From: Larix kaempferi
Lineage: Eukaryota; Streptophyta; Pinopsida; Pinales; Pinaceae
Length of the DNA stretch: 64,000 nucleotides
Assembly: GCA_027924585.1 (NCBI GenBank)
Contig: BSBM01003512.1
Span: 98,021 to 162,020, forward strand
Direction of reading: 5' to 3'
Under the pieces are notes generated by a model. The model was not told the DNA's origin. It searched no databases and saw only the letters and a program-made list of their open reading frames with translations. The position numbers and the translations under genes were made by a program. Shown in pieces: positions 23,896-34,860 of the stretch; positions within the stretch are counted from its first letter, which is position 1, and each line of letters begins with the position of its first letter.

Positions 23896-26800
23896 TGACC
23901 AACTTTTGGGAGTTGAAATTTGAAAATAGATTTGGATGTCCCGTTGGTAGACAAGTGCACATGCCAACTTTCGTGACGTTCCGAGATATTTTCTTCCCCT
24001 TTAAGCCCAACTCTAGAGAAAACGCACGGTCGTGTTTCGAATTTGAGCTACTTCTCGGAATTGAAAATTGAGAACAGATTTGGATGTCCCATTTGTATAC
24101 ATGTGTGCACAGCAACTTTCGTGACGTTCCAAGGTATTTTCTCGCCCTTTAAGCCCAAGTCTAGCGAAAACGCACGGTCAATTTTCAACTTTGACCAACT
24201 TCTCAGAATTCAAATTTGAGAATAGATTTGGATGTCCCATTGGTAGACAAGCGTCCACACCAACTTGCATGACATTGCGAGCTATTTTCATCCCATTTAA
24301 GCCCAACTCTAGAGAAAACGCACTGTCACGTTTCATCTTTGACCAACTTCTCGGAATTGAAAATTGAGAATAGATTTGGATGTCCCATTTGTACACATGC
24401 GCGCATAGCAACTTTCATGACGTTACGAGCTAATTTCACTCCCTTTATTCCCAAGTCTAGTGATAACCCATGGTGGCATTTCGACTTTGACCAACTTCTG
24501 GGAATTGAAATTTGAAAATAGATTTGGATGTCCCATTGGTAGACAAGCGTGCACGCCAACTTTCGTGACGTTCCGAGCTATTTTCTGCCCCTTTAACCCA
24601 AGTCTAGCGAAAACGCACGGTCGAGTTTCAACTTTGACCAACTTCTCGGAATTTAAATTTGAGAATAGATTTGGATGTCCCGTTGGTAGACAAGTGCGCA
24701 TGCCAACTTTCGTGATGTTCAAATATATTTTCTCGCCCTTTAAGCCCAAGTCTAGCAAAAACGCATGGTAAATTTTCAACTTTGACCAACTTCCCGGAAT
24801 TGAAATTTGAGAGTAGATTTGGATGTCCCATTGGTAGACAAGCATCCACACCGACTTTCGTGACATTCCGAGCTATTTTCTTCCCATTTAAGCCCAACTC
24901 TAGAGAAAACGCACGGTCGCGTTTCATCTTTGACCAACTTCTCGGAATTGAAAATTGAGAATAGATTTGGATGTCCCATTTGTAGACATGCGCGCACAGC
25001 AACTTTCGTGACATTACGAGCTAATTTCACATCCTTTAAGCCCAATTCTAGCGAAAACGCACGATCGAGTTTCAACTTTGATTAAATTCTTGGAATTGAA
25101 ATTTGAGAATAGTTTTGGATGTCCCATTGGTAGACAAGCGTCCACACCAACTTTTGTGACGTTTCGAGCTATTTTCTCCCCGTTTAAGCCCAAGTCTAGC
25201 GAAAACCCACGGTCGAGTTTCGAATTTGACCAACTTCTCGGAATAGAAAATTGAGCATAGATTTGGATGTCCCGTTGGTAGACAAATGCGCATGCCAACT
25301 TTCGTGACGTTCCGAGCTATTTTCTCACACTTTAAGTCTAAGTCTAGCGAAAACGCATGGTCGATTTTCAACTTTGACCAACTTCTCGGAATTTAAAAGT
25401 GAGAATGAATTTGGATGTCACATTGGTAGACGAGCGTCCATGCCAACTTTCGTGACGTTCCGATCTATTTTCTCCCCCTTTAAGCCCAAGTCTATCGAAA
25501 ACGCACGATCGAGTTTCAACTTTGACCAACTTCTCAGAATTTAAATTTGAGAATGGATTTGGATGTCCCACTTGTAGACATTCGCGCACAACAACTTTCG
25601 TGACATTACGAGCTAATTTCCCACCCTTTAAGCCCAAGTCTAGCGAAAATGCATGATCGAGTTTCAACTTTGACCAACTTCTCGCAATTGAAATTTGAGA
25701 ATAGTTTTGGATGTCCCATTGGTAGACAAGCGTCCACACCAACTTTCGTGACGTTCCGAGCTATTTTCTCCCCCTTTAAGCCCAAGTCTAGCGAAAACGC
25801 ACGGTCGAGTTTCGAATTTGACCAACTTCTCGGAATTGAAAATTGAGCATAGATTTGGATGTCCCGTTGGTAGACAAATGGGCACGCCAACTTTCGTGAC
25901 GTTCCGAGCTATTTTCTCACGCTTTAAGCCTAAGTCTAGCAAAAATGCACGATCGATTTTCAACTTTGACCAACTTCTCGGAATTTAAATTTGAGAATGG
26001 GTTTGGATTCCCCGTTGGTAGATAAGTGCACACGCCAACTTTCGTGTTGTTCCGAGCTATTTACTCACCCTTTAAGCCCAAGTCTAGCGAAAATCCACGG
26101 TCGATTTTCAACTTTGACCAACTTCTCAGAATATAAATTTGAGAATAGATTTGGATGTCACATTGGTAGACGAGCGTCCACACCAATTTTCGTGACGTTC
26201 CGATCTATTTTCACACCCTTTAAGCCCAACTTTAGCGAAAACGCACGATCGAGTTTCAACATTGACCAACTTCTCGGAATTGAAATTTGGGAATAGTTTT
26301 GGATGTCCCATTGGTAAACAAGCGTCCACACCAACTTTCGTGACGTTCCGATCTATTTTCTCCCCCTTCAAGCCCAAGTCTAGCGAAAACGCACGGTCGA
26401 GTTTCGAATTTGACCAACTTCTCGGAATTAAAAATTGAGCATAGATTTGGATGTCCCATTGGTGGACAAATGCGCACGTCAAATTTCGTGACGTTCCTAG
26501 CTATTTTCTCACCCTTTAAGCCCAAGTCTAGCAAAAATGCACGGTCAATTTTCAACTTTGACCAACTTCTCAGAATTGAAATTTGAGAATAGTTTTGGAT
26601 GTCCCATTGGTAGACAAGCGTCCACATCAACTTTCGTGACGTTCCGAGCTATTTTCTCCCCCTTTAAGCCCAAGTCTAGCGAAAACGCATGGGTGAGTTT
26701 CGAATTTGACCAACTTATCGTAATTGAAAATTGAGTATAGATTTGGATGTGTCGTTGGTAGACCAATGCGCACGCCAACTTTCATGACGTTTTGAGCTAT

Positions 26801-28400
26801 TTTCTAACCCTTTAAGCCAAAGTCTAGCAAAAATGCACGGTCGATTTTCAACTTTGACCAACTTCTCGGAATTTAAATTTGAGAATAGATTTGGATGTCA
26901 CATTGGTAGATGAGCGTCCACGCCAACTTTCTTGACGTTCCGAGCTATTCTCACACCCTTTAGGCCCAAGTCTAGCGAAAACGCATGATCGAGTTTGAAC
27001 TTTGACCAACTTCTCGGAATTGAAATTTGAGAATAGTTTTGGATGTGCCATTGGCAGACAAGCATCCACACCAACATTCATTACATTCCGAGCTATTTTC
27101 ACACCTTTTAAGCCGAAGTCTAGCGAAAACGCACGATCTAGTTTCAACTTTGACCAACTTCTCGGAATTGAAATTTGAGAATAGTTTTGGATGTCTCATT
27201 GGTAGACAAGCGTCCACACTAACTTTCGTGACGTTCCGAGCTATTTTCTCCCCCTTTAAGCCCAAGTCTAGCGAAAATGCACGGTCGAGTTTCGAATTTG
27301 ACCAACTTCTCGGAATTGAAAATTGAGCATAGATTTGGATGTGCCGTTGGCAGACAAATGCGCACGCCAACTTTCGTGACGTTCCAAGCTATTTTATCAT
27401 CCTTTAAACCTAAGTCTAGCGAAAATGCACGGTCGATTTTCAACTTTGACCAACTTCTCGGAATTTGAATTTGAGAATATATTTGGATGTCACATTGGTA
27501 GACGAGCATTCACGCCAACTTTCGTGACGTTCCGAGCTATTTTCACACCGTTTAAGCCCAAGTCTAGCGAAAACGCACGATCGAGTTTCAACTTTGACCA
27601 ACTTCTTGGAATTGAAATTTGAGAATAGTTTTGGATGTCCCATTGGTAGACAAGCGTCCACACCAACTTTCGTCACGTTCCGAGTTATTTTCTCCCCCTT
27701 TAAGCCCAAGTCTAGCGAAAATGCACGGTCGATTTTCAACTTTGACAAACTTCTCGGAATTTAAATTTGAGAATGGATTTGGATGTCCCGTTGGTAGATA
27801 AGTGCACATGCCTACTTTCATGACGTTCCGAGCTATTTTCTTCCCCTTTAAGCCCAACTCTAGAGAAAACGCACGATCGTGTTTCGACTTTGACCTACTT
27901 CTCGGAAATGAAAATTGAGAATAGATTTGGATGTCCCATTTGTAGACATGCACGCACAACAACTTTCGTGACGTTACGAGCTAATTTCACACCCTTTAAG
28001 CTCAAGTCTAACTAAAACGCATGGTGGCGTTTCGACTTTGACCAACTTTTGGGAGTTGAAATTTGAAAATAGATTTGGATGTCCCGTTGGTAGACAAGTG
28101 CACATGCCAACTTTCGTGACGTTCCGAGATATTTGCTTCCCCTTTAAGCCCAACTCTAGAGAAAACGCACGGTCGTATTTCGAATTTGAGCTACTTCTCG
28201 GAATTGAAAATTGAGAACAAATTTGGATGTCCCATTTGTAGACATGCGTGCATAGCAACATTCGTGACGTTCCAAGCTATTTTCTCACCCCTTAAGCCCA
28301 AGTCTAGCGAAAACGCACGGTCAATTTTCAACTTTGACCAACTTCTCGGAATTTAAATTTGAGAATAGATTTGGATGTCCCATTGGTAGGCAAGCGTCCA
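23896..28400 (+). repeat. 148-bp satellite array, segment 2 (forward, about 30 monomers)
   Basis: Continues the array after the solo LTR in the same phase and orientation. Much of it repeats segment 1. About 23.9-25.9 kb matches 12.8-14.9 kb (offset about 11,081), and about 27.19-28.40 kb matches 20.49-21.70 kb (offset 6,701 falling to 6,699). It stops inside a monomer (GGCAAGCGTCCA) at the retroelement border. Confidence 0.95.
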
Positions 28401-28768
28401 ACCAATCCAACATGATCGAAATCAAAGGTAAGATTTCAAATATACCTGTGTCTATTTTGATTGATCCGGGAGCTTACTGAAGTTATGTTTCTCCTACAAT
28501 TATCAAAGCTTGTAATTTGAACAAAGTTAAACATATCAAACCTTGGCTAGTCCAGTTAGCCACCGGTACTTAAAGAAAGATAACTGAGCTGGTTAAAAGC
28601 TACCAGCTGGATATGAATGGCTTATAAACTGAAGCCGACCTAAATATTCTGCCCTTAGGAGCCTATGACCTGCTGATAGGAATGGATTGGCTAGAACGAC
28701 ATCAGGTGATGCTGCACTGTCTAAACAAAATTTTTACATGCATAGACCAGCATGGAAAATAGAGTAAA
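28401..28768 (+). pseudogene. Retroviral-type aspartic protease remnant (gypsy)
   Basis: In frame with the downstream reverse transcriptase. A segment VSILIDPGAY...SYVSP corresponds to the protease active site, with DPGA where D-S/T-G-A is usual. LLIGMDWL...H...LHC is the typical C-terminal motif of gypsy proteases. Four in-frame stops interrupt it: TGA 28478-28480, TAA 28571-28573, TAA 28625-28627 and TAG 28760-28762. The N-terminal part and gag are missing because the element is truncated at 28401. Confidence 0.8.
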
Positions 28769-29803
28769 GTGCAAGGTATACCCAGGAAGGTTCTAATCCG
28801 ACAGATCTCAGCTCTACAGGTAAATAAATGTGCACGGAAGGGTTGTAAATTGTATGCTATAAATATTCATAACCTCAAGACAGAAAATGAACTTCAGATT
28901 GAAGATTTCCCTTTGTTAGCAGAATTTCGAGATGTATTTCCAGATGAGATTCCCGGGTTTCCACCCAAGAGGGATTTGGACTTTTCAATAGAATTACTAC
29001 CAGGATCTATACCTGTCTCAAAAGCACCATACCGTATGAGTACTCCCGATTTAGTAGAACTGAAACTTCAACTACAGGAGTTGATAGACAAGGGTTATAT
29101 TCATCCTAGTGTGTCCCCATGGGGAGCACCCATCCTCTTCGTCAAGAAGAAGGATGGAACCTTACGGATGTGCATTGATTATAAACAGCTGAATAAATTG
29201 ATAATTAAAAATAGATACCCTCTTCCGAGGATAGATGACCTGTTCGACCAAGTTGGGGGAGCAAAGGTGTTTTCCAAAATTGACTTGCGCTTCGGGTACC
29301 ATCAGGTAAGAATCCGAGAAGAAGACATAAGCAAAACCGCTTTTAGGTCATGGTACGGACATTATAAATTCGTGGTAATGCCCTTCGGGCTAACAAACGC
29401 ACCCGCAAATTTTATGTGTATGATGAACAATATTTTTAGTAAGTACTTAGATAAGTTCGTACTAGTGTTCATAGATGACATTCTTATTTACTCTAAGAAT
29501 GAAGCAGAACATAAGGAACACCTCAAGACCGTCTTGCAAATTTTAAGGGAACATCAACTCTATGCCAAGTTCAGCAAATGCGATTTCTATAGGAATAAGA
29601 TTCAATACCTTGGACACATTATCTCCGAAAAAGGGATAGTTGTAGATCCAGAGAAGATTAAAGCCATCCAAGAATGGTCGACACCTGCAAATGTCATGGA
29701 TATTAGATCCTTTTTAGGGCTGGCTAGATATTATCGGAAATTCATTGAAAACTTTTCTAGAATAGCCTGTCCTATGACCTCCCTACATAGGAAGGAAGCA
29801 AGT
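28769..29803 (+). pseudogene. Reverse transcriptase domain of the gypsy element
   Basis: The longest intact frame of the window (about 345 codons of genuine RT before the frame is lost near 29803). Motifs seen in order: [66 protein letters not shown], then [12 protein letters not shown] with the catalytic Asp pair at 29474-29479 (residues 236-237), and the thumb-side FLG..YYRKFI. The polymerase active site is intact. The frame continues to 29845 only as out-of-frame residues after a frameshift. The Met at 28769 is not a biological start; the domain is part of a polyprotein. Confidence 0.9.
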
Positions 29804-30351
29804 TTTTGTGGACAGCCAAGTGTGAAGAGAGTTTTCAGAAGCTAAAACAACTACTAACAACTGCACCCATATTAAGGATCGCGGATCTGGATGGAGACTT
29901 TGTGGTTTGCAATGATGCAAGTAAGGAAGGGCTTGGAGGAGTCCTCCTTCAAAATGACTTCGTAATTTGTTACAAGTCACGAAAACTAAGGGATCATGAA
30001 AAGAATTATCCAACCCATGATCTCGAACTAGCTGCCATTATCCATGCACTAAAAATGTGGAGACATTATTTGATGGGAAAGAAAGTCCTTCTTAAAATGA
30101 ATAACATGAGCTTGAAATATCTTTTCGATCAACCTAATTTAAATGTTAGGTAAGCTAGATGGCTGGTGTTCCTAAGTGAGTACAACTTTGAGCTGAAACA
30201 CATCAAGGGGAAGGAAAATAAGATTGCAGACGCACTATGCCACAGAGTTCACTTATTACACAACACCACGGTAAGTCAAACCAGTTCTGACCTTTTTGAT
30301 AAAATCAGGACATCATGCAGAAATGATCACTTTTACACTGAAATAGTGTGA
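29804..30351 (+). pseudogene. RNase H domain of the gypsy element
   Basis: Continues the polyprotein in another frame. [18 protein letters not shown] is the RT-RNase H connection, [15 protein letters not shown] carries the first RNase H Asp (DAS), and [18 protein letters not shown] the Glu helix. HIKGKENKIADAL closes the domain, with its usual D. An in-frame TAA at 30151-30153 replaces the usual Gln between NVR and ARW. A TGA at 30349-30351 and a further frame change near 30395 separate it from integrase. Confidence 0.87.
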
Positions 30352-31158
30352 AAAATACAGGAAGACAGAAAGACTACAAAATTGACGATACAAGACTACT
30401 TTGGTCAAAAGACAGATTATACGTTCCCGATGGTGGAAATATCGGGTATGATATACTAATTGAATTTCACCGGAAACCTTATTCTGGGCATCTAGGATAT
30501 CAGAAAATGATATCTACCATTAAGAAATTTTATTTTTGGCCAAAACTAAAATCTGATATCGCACTGATTATCGCCAAATGCCATGAATTCCAATTGGTGA
30601 AGGCTGAACATCAGCATCCATCAAGGCTGCTGCAACCTTTACCCATTCCAAAATGGAAATGGGAAGTAATCAACATGGAATTTATCAGGGTTCTGCCAAA
30701 AAGCAAGAAACATAATGACTCAATTATGGTGGTGGTAGACAAGCTATCTAAATCTGCGCATTTTATTCCAGTTAAACCCACTCATAAGGATTGCAGATAT
30801 ATTTTTGAAGGAAATTTTCAGACTACATGGCATACCTAAGGCCATCATCTCTGACAGAAACACAAAATTTACAAGTAATTTCTGGAGAGCCTTATTTTCT
30901 GGCTTAGAAATGCAACTACAGTTTAGCACTGCTTACCATCCACAAACAGACGGAAAAACAGAGCGGGTCAACCAAATCCTTGAGGACATGCTTAGGTTGT
31001 ATGTTATGAACAATCCCAACAAATGGGAGGAGTACTTACACTTAGCAGAATTTTCATACAATAATGGTTTTCAAGCCTATGCTAAAATGAGCCCATTTGA
31101 AATACTGTATGGAAGGAAATGTAGAACTCCGGTTACCTGGGACAACCCAGTGGATTGA
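30352..31158 (+). pseudogene. Integrase (zinc-binding and catalytic core) of the gypsy element
   Basis: The zinc-binding region reads H-x3-YSGH..GYQKM and then CHEF, so the second Cys of the HHCC motif is Phe. The catalytic core begins WKWEVINMEF, where the first catalytic residue of the DDE triad is Glu instead of Asp. DSIMVVVDKLSKSAHFIPVK follows. The frame is lost near 30800 and resumes in another frame with LHGIPKAIISDRNTKFTS (second Asp) and TDGKTERVNQ (Glu). Frameshift and two changed key residues make it inactive. Confidence 0.87.
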
Positions 31159-31722
31159 CTTATGTTGGGACCAGACCTCTTGAAAGATCTAGAGCAGCTA
31201 GTTGTAATGGTACAACAGAACTTGAAAGAGGCATAGGATAGACAGAAGAGTTATGCAGACAGAAAATGACAGTACAAGGACTATCAAGTTGGAGAGCATG
31301 TTTTCTTAAAATTCGAAGCAAGAAGGAGTTCTCTATGTTTGGGAAAATGCAGCAAATTAGCTCCGCGTTTTTGTGGGCCATTTGAAATACTGGCCAAGAG
31401 GGGACTAGTGGCCTATGAATTGGTTCTACCTACACATATAAGAGTGCATAATCTTTTCCATATATCCTTACTTAAGAAATATGTTTAAGATTCTAAACAT
31501 GTGATTGATTGGTCTTTGTTACAGGTAGAACCCGAAGGGGAATTTGTACCAGAACCACTTCACATACTGGACAGGAGAGAGGTATCGCTCAGAAAGCGAA
31601 CCATTGTCCAGCTGAAGGTGCAGTGGAAACATTTCGAGCCTGAAGAGGCTACTTGGGAGAACGAGACCAAAATGAAAGAGGCCTACCCCTCCTTGTTTCA
31701 TGGTCCCAGTTCAAGTCCCTAA
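31159..31722 (+). pseudogene. C-terminal polyprotein tail with chromodomain-like segment
   Basis: Downstream of integrase the same frame continues with stops (GCA TAG, AAA TGA, GTT TAA) through VGEHVFLKF...APRFCGPFEI and HNLFHISLLKKYV, the usual GPY/F-type module of gypsy integrases. It ends in an intact stretch with EPLHILDRREVSLR, VQLKVQWKHFEPEEATWE and a terminal YPSLF. This last part is the degenerate chromodomain of Tekay/Del elements, thought to guide insertion to heterochromatin. Confidence 0.8.
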
Positions 31723-31746
31723 CACCGGGACGGTGTTGTTTTAAGC

Positions 31747-31755
31747 GAGGAGGGA
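31747..31755 (+). other. Polypurine tract
   Basis: GAGGAGGGA lies immediately before TGTAACATCC, the start of the 3' LTR. Its position is that of the plus-strand primer. Confidence 0.75.
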
Positions 31756-33264
31756 TGTAACATCCCGAGAAAAGACTACTTTATTGTTTGGGTATTATAT
31801 TTATTACGTTGTAATAAATTTGATAGTGCATGACACGTGCATGAGCCAAGGGGGCTCGGAAAACACTAATGGTTGAGTGAGTGTTGAGCTAAGAAGCTCT
31901 GGAGCACTTTGACTTGAACCAAATGATTGATGTTGAGCTAGAGGCTTTGGAGCATCAAAGTGAACTAGTGTTTATTTTAAAATAATGACTTATTTTATTA
32001 TTTTATTTTTCAAACTGACTGGGGAAACCACTCAAAGAGAAGCTGAGCATGCAAGGATCTATATAGGTCAGTAGCCCCAATTAAAGTTGAAAACTATCCA
32101 ATAGAAGAGTAAGGTCTAATTTATTAAGTTAAAGATTTAAAATGAAGTGTGAGGATTTCAAATAAAGATATATTAATTAAAATATTAATAACTGAATATG
32201 CTAGGTGTCAGTTAGAGAACTGAGTGTTGTCAAACCCAAAATATCTAGTGACCTTGCTCCAAAAAGTATAAATAGCAGAGAAGGTAACGTTGCAAAGGCA
32301 CGTTTTCCAAGTTTCATTGAAAAGGATCCAGTTGTGAGTCTGAGCGCTCAACACCAGAGTACTGAAACCTAGTGTGTCCATTAGAGGACTGTCCTAGGAG
32401 GACTGCATTATTATTTGCATGGGAAATGTCAATTAGATGGAATCGCACCTTATAAGCTAATAAACGAACCTTGTGGACATTCTACTGCAGTAAAAGAGAT
32501 AGATAATTACCCTAGACCTTCTAGATACTTGCTATGCTCAGCTTGGCTCGGGGGGTGACCGGTGGAACAGTCCAAGAACAGATTGCGGTCTACAGTTGGG
32601 AGGAAAGTGGAAGCATGTCAGTCAATTAGGATGAAGTAAAATTACTGATAAGTATTTATTTGAAATTTATGTTTCTTTTCTGTTTTATGCATCTATTTTT
32701 CCTTACAGTATGTTACAAATAAATTTTGAACCTATGAGATACAGATCAGTTGATTTCGACCTGTGACCCAATACATATGATAGATCGGACTCTTGATATG
32801 TGACTTTTCTTTAGATAAGTGCAGACTTACTATTGCTACCATACAAGTTAAGAATATGGCAATTAGATCTCACTAAAACCTAGATTAGCAGTTAGATAAA
32901 TGTAGATCTAGTATTTATCAATCTGTTATAAATTAGATCTGGAACCACTGTACTAACCTTGTGCGAAATTCCTAGTGATGCTATGGTAATACATGATTTT
33001 CTTCATTTAAATTATCCTGTTATTAGTCAATGGATCTATGCTAGTTTAGGGTTACCTTCTTAAACATGTGTTTTACTATTCTAACGAATATTTTCTTTTA
33101 GCAATAGTATTTTCCCTTTACTTCTATAATATTATTATTAGATGATGACGTCTCGATTGATTTGATTAAACCCAATCTAATTTTACTGTTATAGCCATTT
33201 CTGATCAAGTGGTTCCCTTTTCCTTAAAAGTTTTATTGGCAAAAATTTTGCTTGGATTATTACA
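31756..33264 (+). mobile_element. 3' LTR of the gypsy element (about 1.51 kb)
   Basis: Starts TGTAACATCCCGAG right after the polypurine tract. The proposed end GGATTATTACA (33254-33264) is a near inverted match of the start (TGTAA.ATCC). A TATA box lies at 32267-32274. The right end rests on this inverted terminus only, because the 5' LTR that would confirm it is missing. Confidence 0.7.
32267..32274 (+). promoter_or_regulatory. TATA box of the gypsy LTR
   Basis: TATAAATA about 510 bp into the LTR, followed by GCAGAGAAGG. The spacing is reasonable for U3/R. Confidence 0.5.
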
Positions 33265-34440
33265 CTTATAATTCAATATATTTATATACGGGAAATCCCC
33301 ATAACCCTTACACAAGGAGAGAAATATTTAATATTTATGATCAGTATGCCCTAAACCATTGCACGGGATAATATAACAAACCATTTCATAGAATAGGTAG
33401 CAATATTATAAAAACGCTATGATTTTTCATTATTTACTATTTTGAAACAACCTTACTTATATAGAGGCGAAAACGAAGATCGATTTTCCAGAAACAAATA
33501 AATGTAAACTCTCACCATTCAAGACTTTTCTAAAAGCACAGTTCAGCTATACATTTTCTCAAGTAATTGAAGTACGGGAATCCACATATAGAGACCGCTT
33601 GACTTTTATTTTAGGGCCACACACCTTTTTTCCTTACTAACATAATTTTCAACAAGACCCTAAATTCATCAAACGACTCCTATTTATACCCAGACGCTTT
33701 TACAGTCCATCAACATGAGAATCATCTCTACTTTTCTCTTTTCCCTAATCTACAACATGTTATCATAGTTGTAAATGATTTGAAGCTTCCAGTCTAGGTC
33801 GTAGACAGAAAGGGAAGAAAATGATAAAACGTCCTTGCAAGTAGAAGCATGTGACGGGAAACATTCAAACACATGCAGCAAATAAGACTAATTACCACAA
33901 ATCCATTTTCCTACTTTCTTCAACAGAGAAACGAGCTTAAATATTCATTGAGGTATTTCATAAGCCAGTCAAGACTGGAGTCTACTTTCTAAAAAGCTTC
34001 AAAATAATAGTTTACAAAAAGTCCATACAATCTCAAAAGCAAAACATGACGACGCAAGAAATTTCGTAACCATGCTATGTTATATACAGAATACAAGGAA
34101 TTAATTCGAGTGTCCACATATGTAAATAACAATTAAGTACAGAAACTTTTATACCCAGAAATCCAATAAATTCGCATTATACATTTTCAATTTTTGAATA
34201 TTCAGTAAATAAAACAGAGATACTAAATTTTTAACCTGTCACAAACGAAGCTAAATTTCCTCTACAACTGAAGAAACTTCAGGGCCAATCTTTCCCCCAA
34301 CTGGATTTTAACCACCATTAGAAATATTTAAACGCTTGCGAATGAGCAGCTCGGCGTGGGCCATCTCCTTGTGCCTCCCCAAGCCACTTTAAATTTTACT
34401 CTAACCCTTTCCCTTCTTGCAAATACAACTTTTACAGTAA
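33265..34440. other. AT-rich intergenic DNA
   Basis: No frame over 60 codons, no RNA gene and no repeat structure recognised between the LTR and the exon-like blocks. Confidence 0.35.
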
Positions 34441-34470
34441 ACAAAGCATGCCTGGGACCCCAGGTCTTAC

Positions 34471-34860
34471 CAGGGTCAAATGCAAAGTAGATAACACCCA
34501 GGTATTCGTCACCTCCGAGGAACGAGTACCAAGCGCCAGCTGCTGCAACAATCTTCTCCTGGGCTTTTTTTATATCCACAAAATAAAACGCAACACTTTA
34601 GTAACACATCTGAAGCATTTCAAATCATAAGAGCTTGCAAATGAAAGGAAATGGTTGAATACATTGAAGGAGCTGTTAAACATTACCTCGGGCATAGTGT
34701 TAATGGTGTAGCCTCTGGTTCTGGAGTTCAGTTCGGGCTGAGGGTATGACTAGAGATTTCCCACAAACATCAAAACCCCAACAACATTTAACGCAGAACC
34801 TTTTGCCAAATAAAGGGTTTTTACCAAGGCCCTTTCTCCCATGCTTCGACGTGGATTTCC
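34471..34860 (-). CDS. Three exon-like blocks of an unidentified plant gene
   Basis: Minus-strand blocks with consensus borders and compatible phases. (a) ends GAGAAAGGGCCTTG at 34825 before GTAAAA; its 5' limit is not defined. (b) 34737-34687, 17 codons, after CCCTCAG and before GTAATG. (c) 34558-34471, 88 nt, after AAAGCCCAG and before GTAAGA. Joins (a)/(b) and (b)/(c) are both phase 0. The encoded text looks protein-like: RRSMGERAL, then PELNSRTRGYTINTMPE, then EKIVAAAGAWYSFLGGDE and YLGVIYFAFDP. Reading (a) and (b) without the 87-nt intron gives one in-frame TAG, which supports splicing. A final exon near 34400-34330 could not be placed in phase. I do not recognise the family. It may be a gene fragment stranded in the satellite island. 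Confidence 0.38.

Larger units (their letters stand above)
28401..33264 (+). mobile_element. 5'-truncated Ty3/gypsy chromovirus (Tekay/Del-like) with 3' LTR
   Basis: The copy begins abruptly in the protease region at the satellite border and keeps protease, reverse transcriptase, RNase H, integrase, a C-terminal chromodomain-like segment, polypurine tract and one LTR. This order (integrase after RNase H) is diagnostic of Ty3/gypsy. The C-terminal ILDRREVSLR...VQWKHFEPEEATWE segment is of the Tekay/Del chromovirus type. The 5' LTR, primer-binding site and gag are absent, so target duplications cannot be checked. Multiple stops, two or more frameshifts and changed catalytic residues show that it is dead. 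Confidence 0.88.

Noticed and set aside
9627-28400. CRISPR-like array of spaced direct repeats
   Set aside because: The repeats are contiguous 148-bp monomers without unique spacers, in plant nuclear DNA.
9627-28400. Repeat-protein gene (a long tandem-repeat protein split by errors)
   Set aside because: The period is not a multiple of three, indels are tolerated everywhere and several in-frame stops recur per three monomers, so no continuous repeat protein is possible.
28769-29845. Treating the 358-codon frame as a functional reverse transcriptase gene
   Set aside because: It is an internal piece of a gypsy polyprotein preceded by four in-frame stops and followed by frameshifts. The last residues are out of frame.
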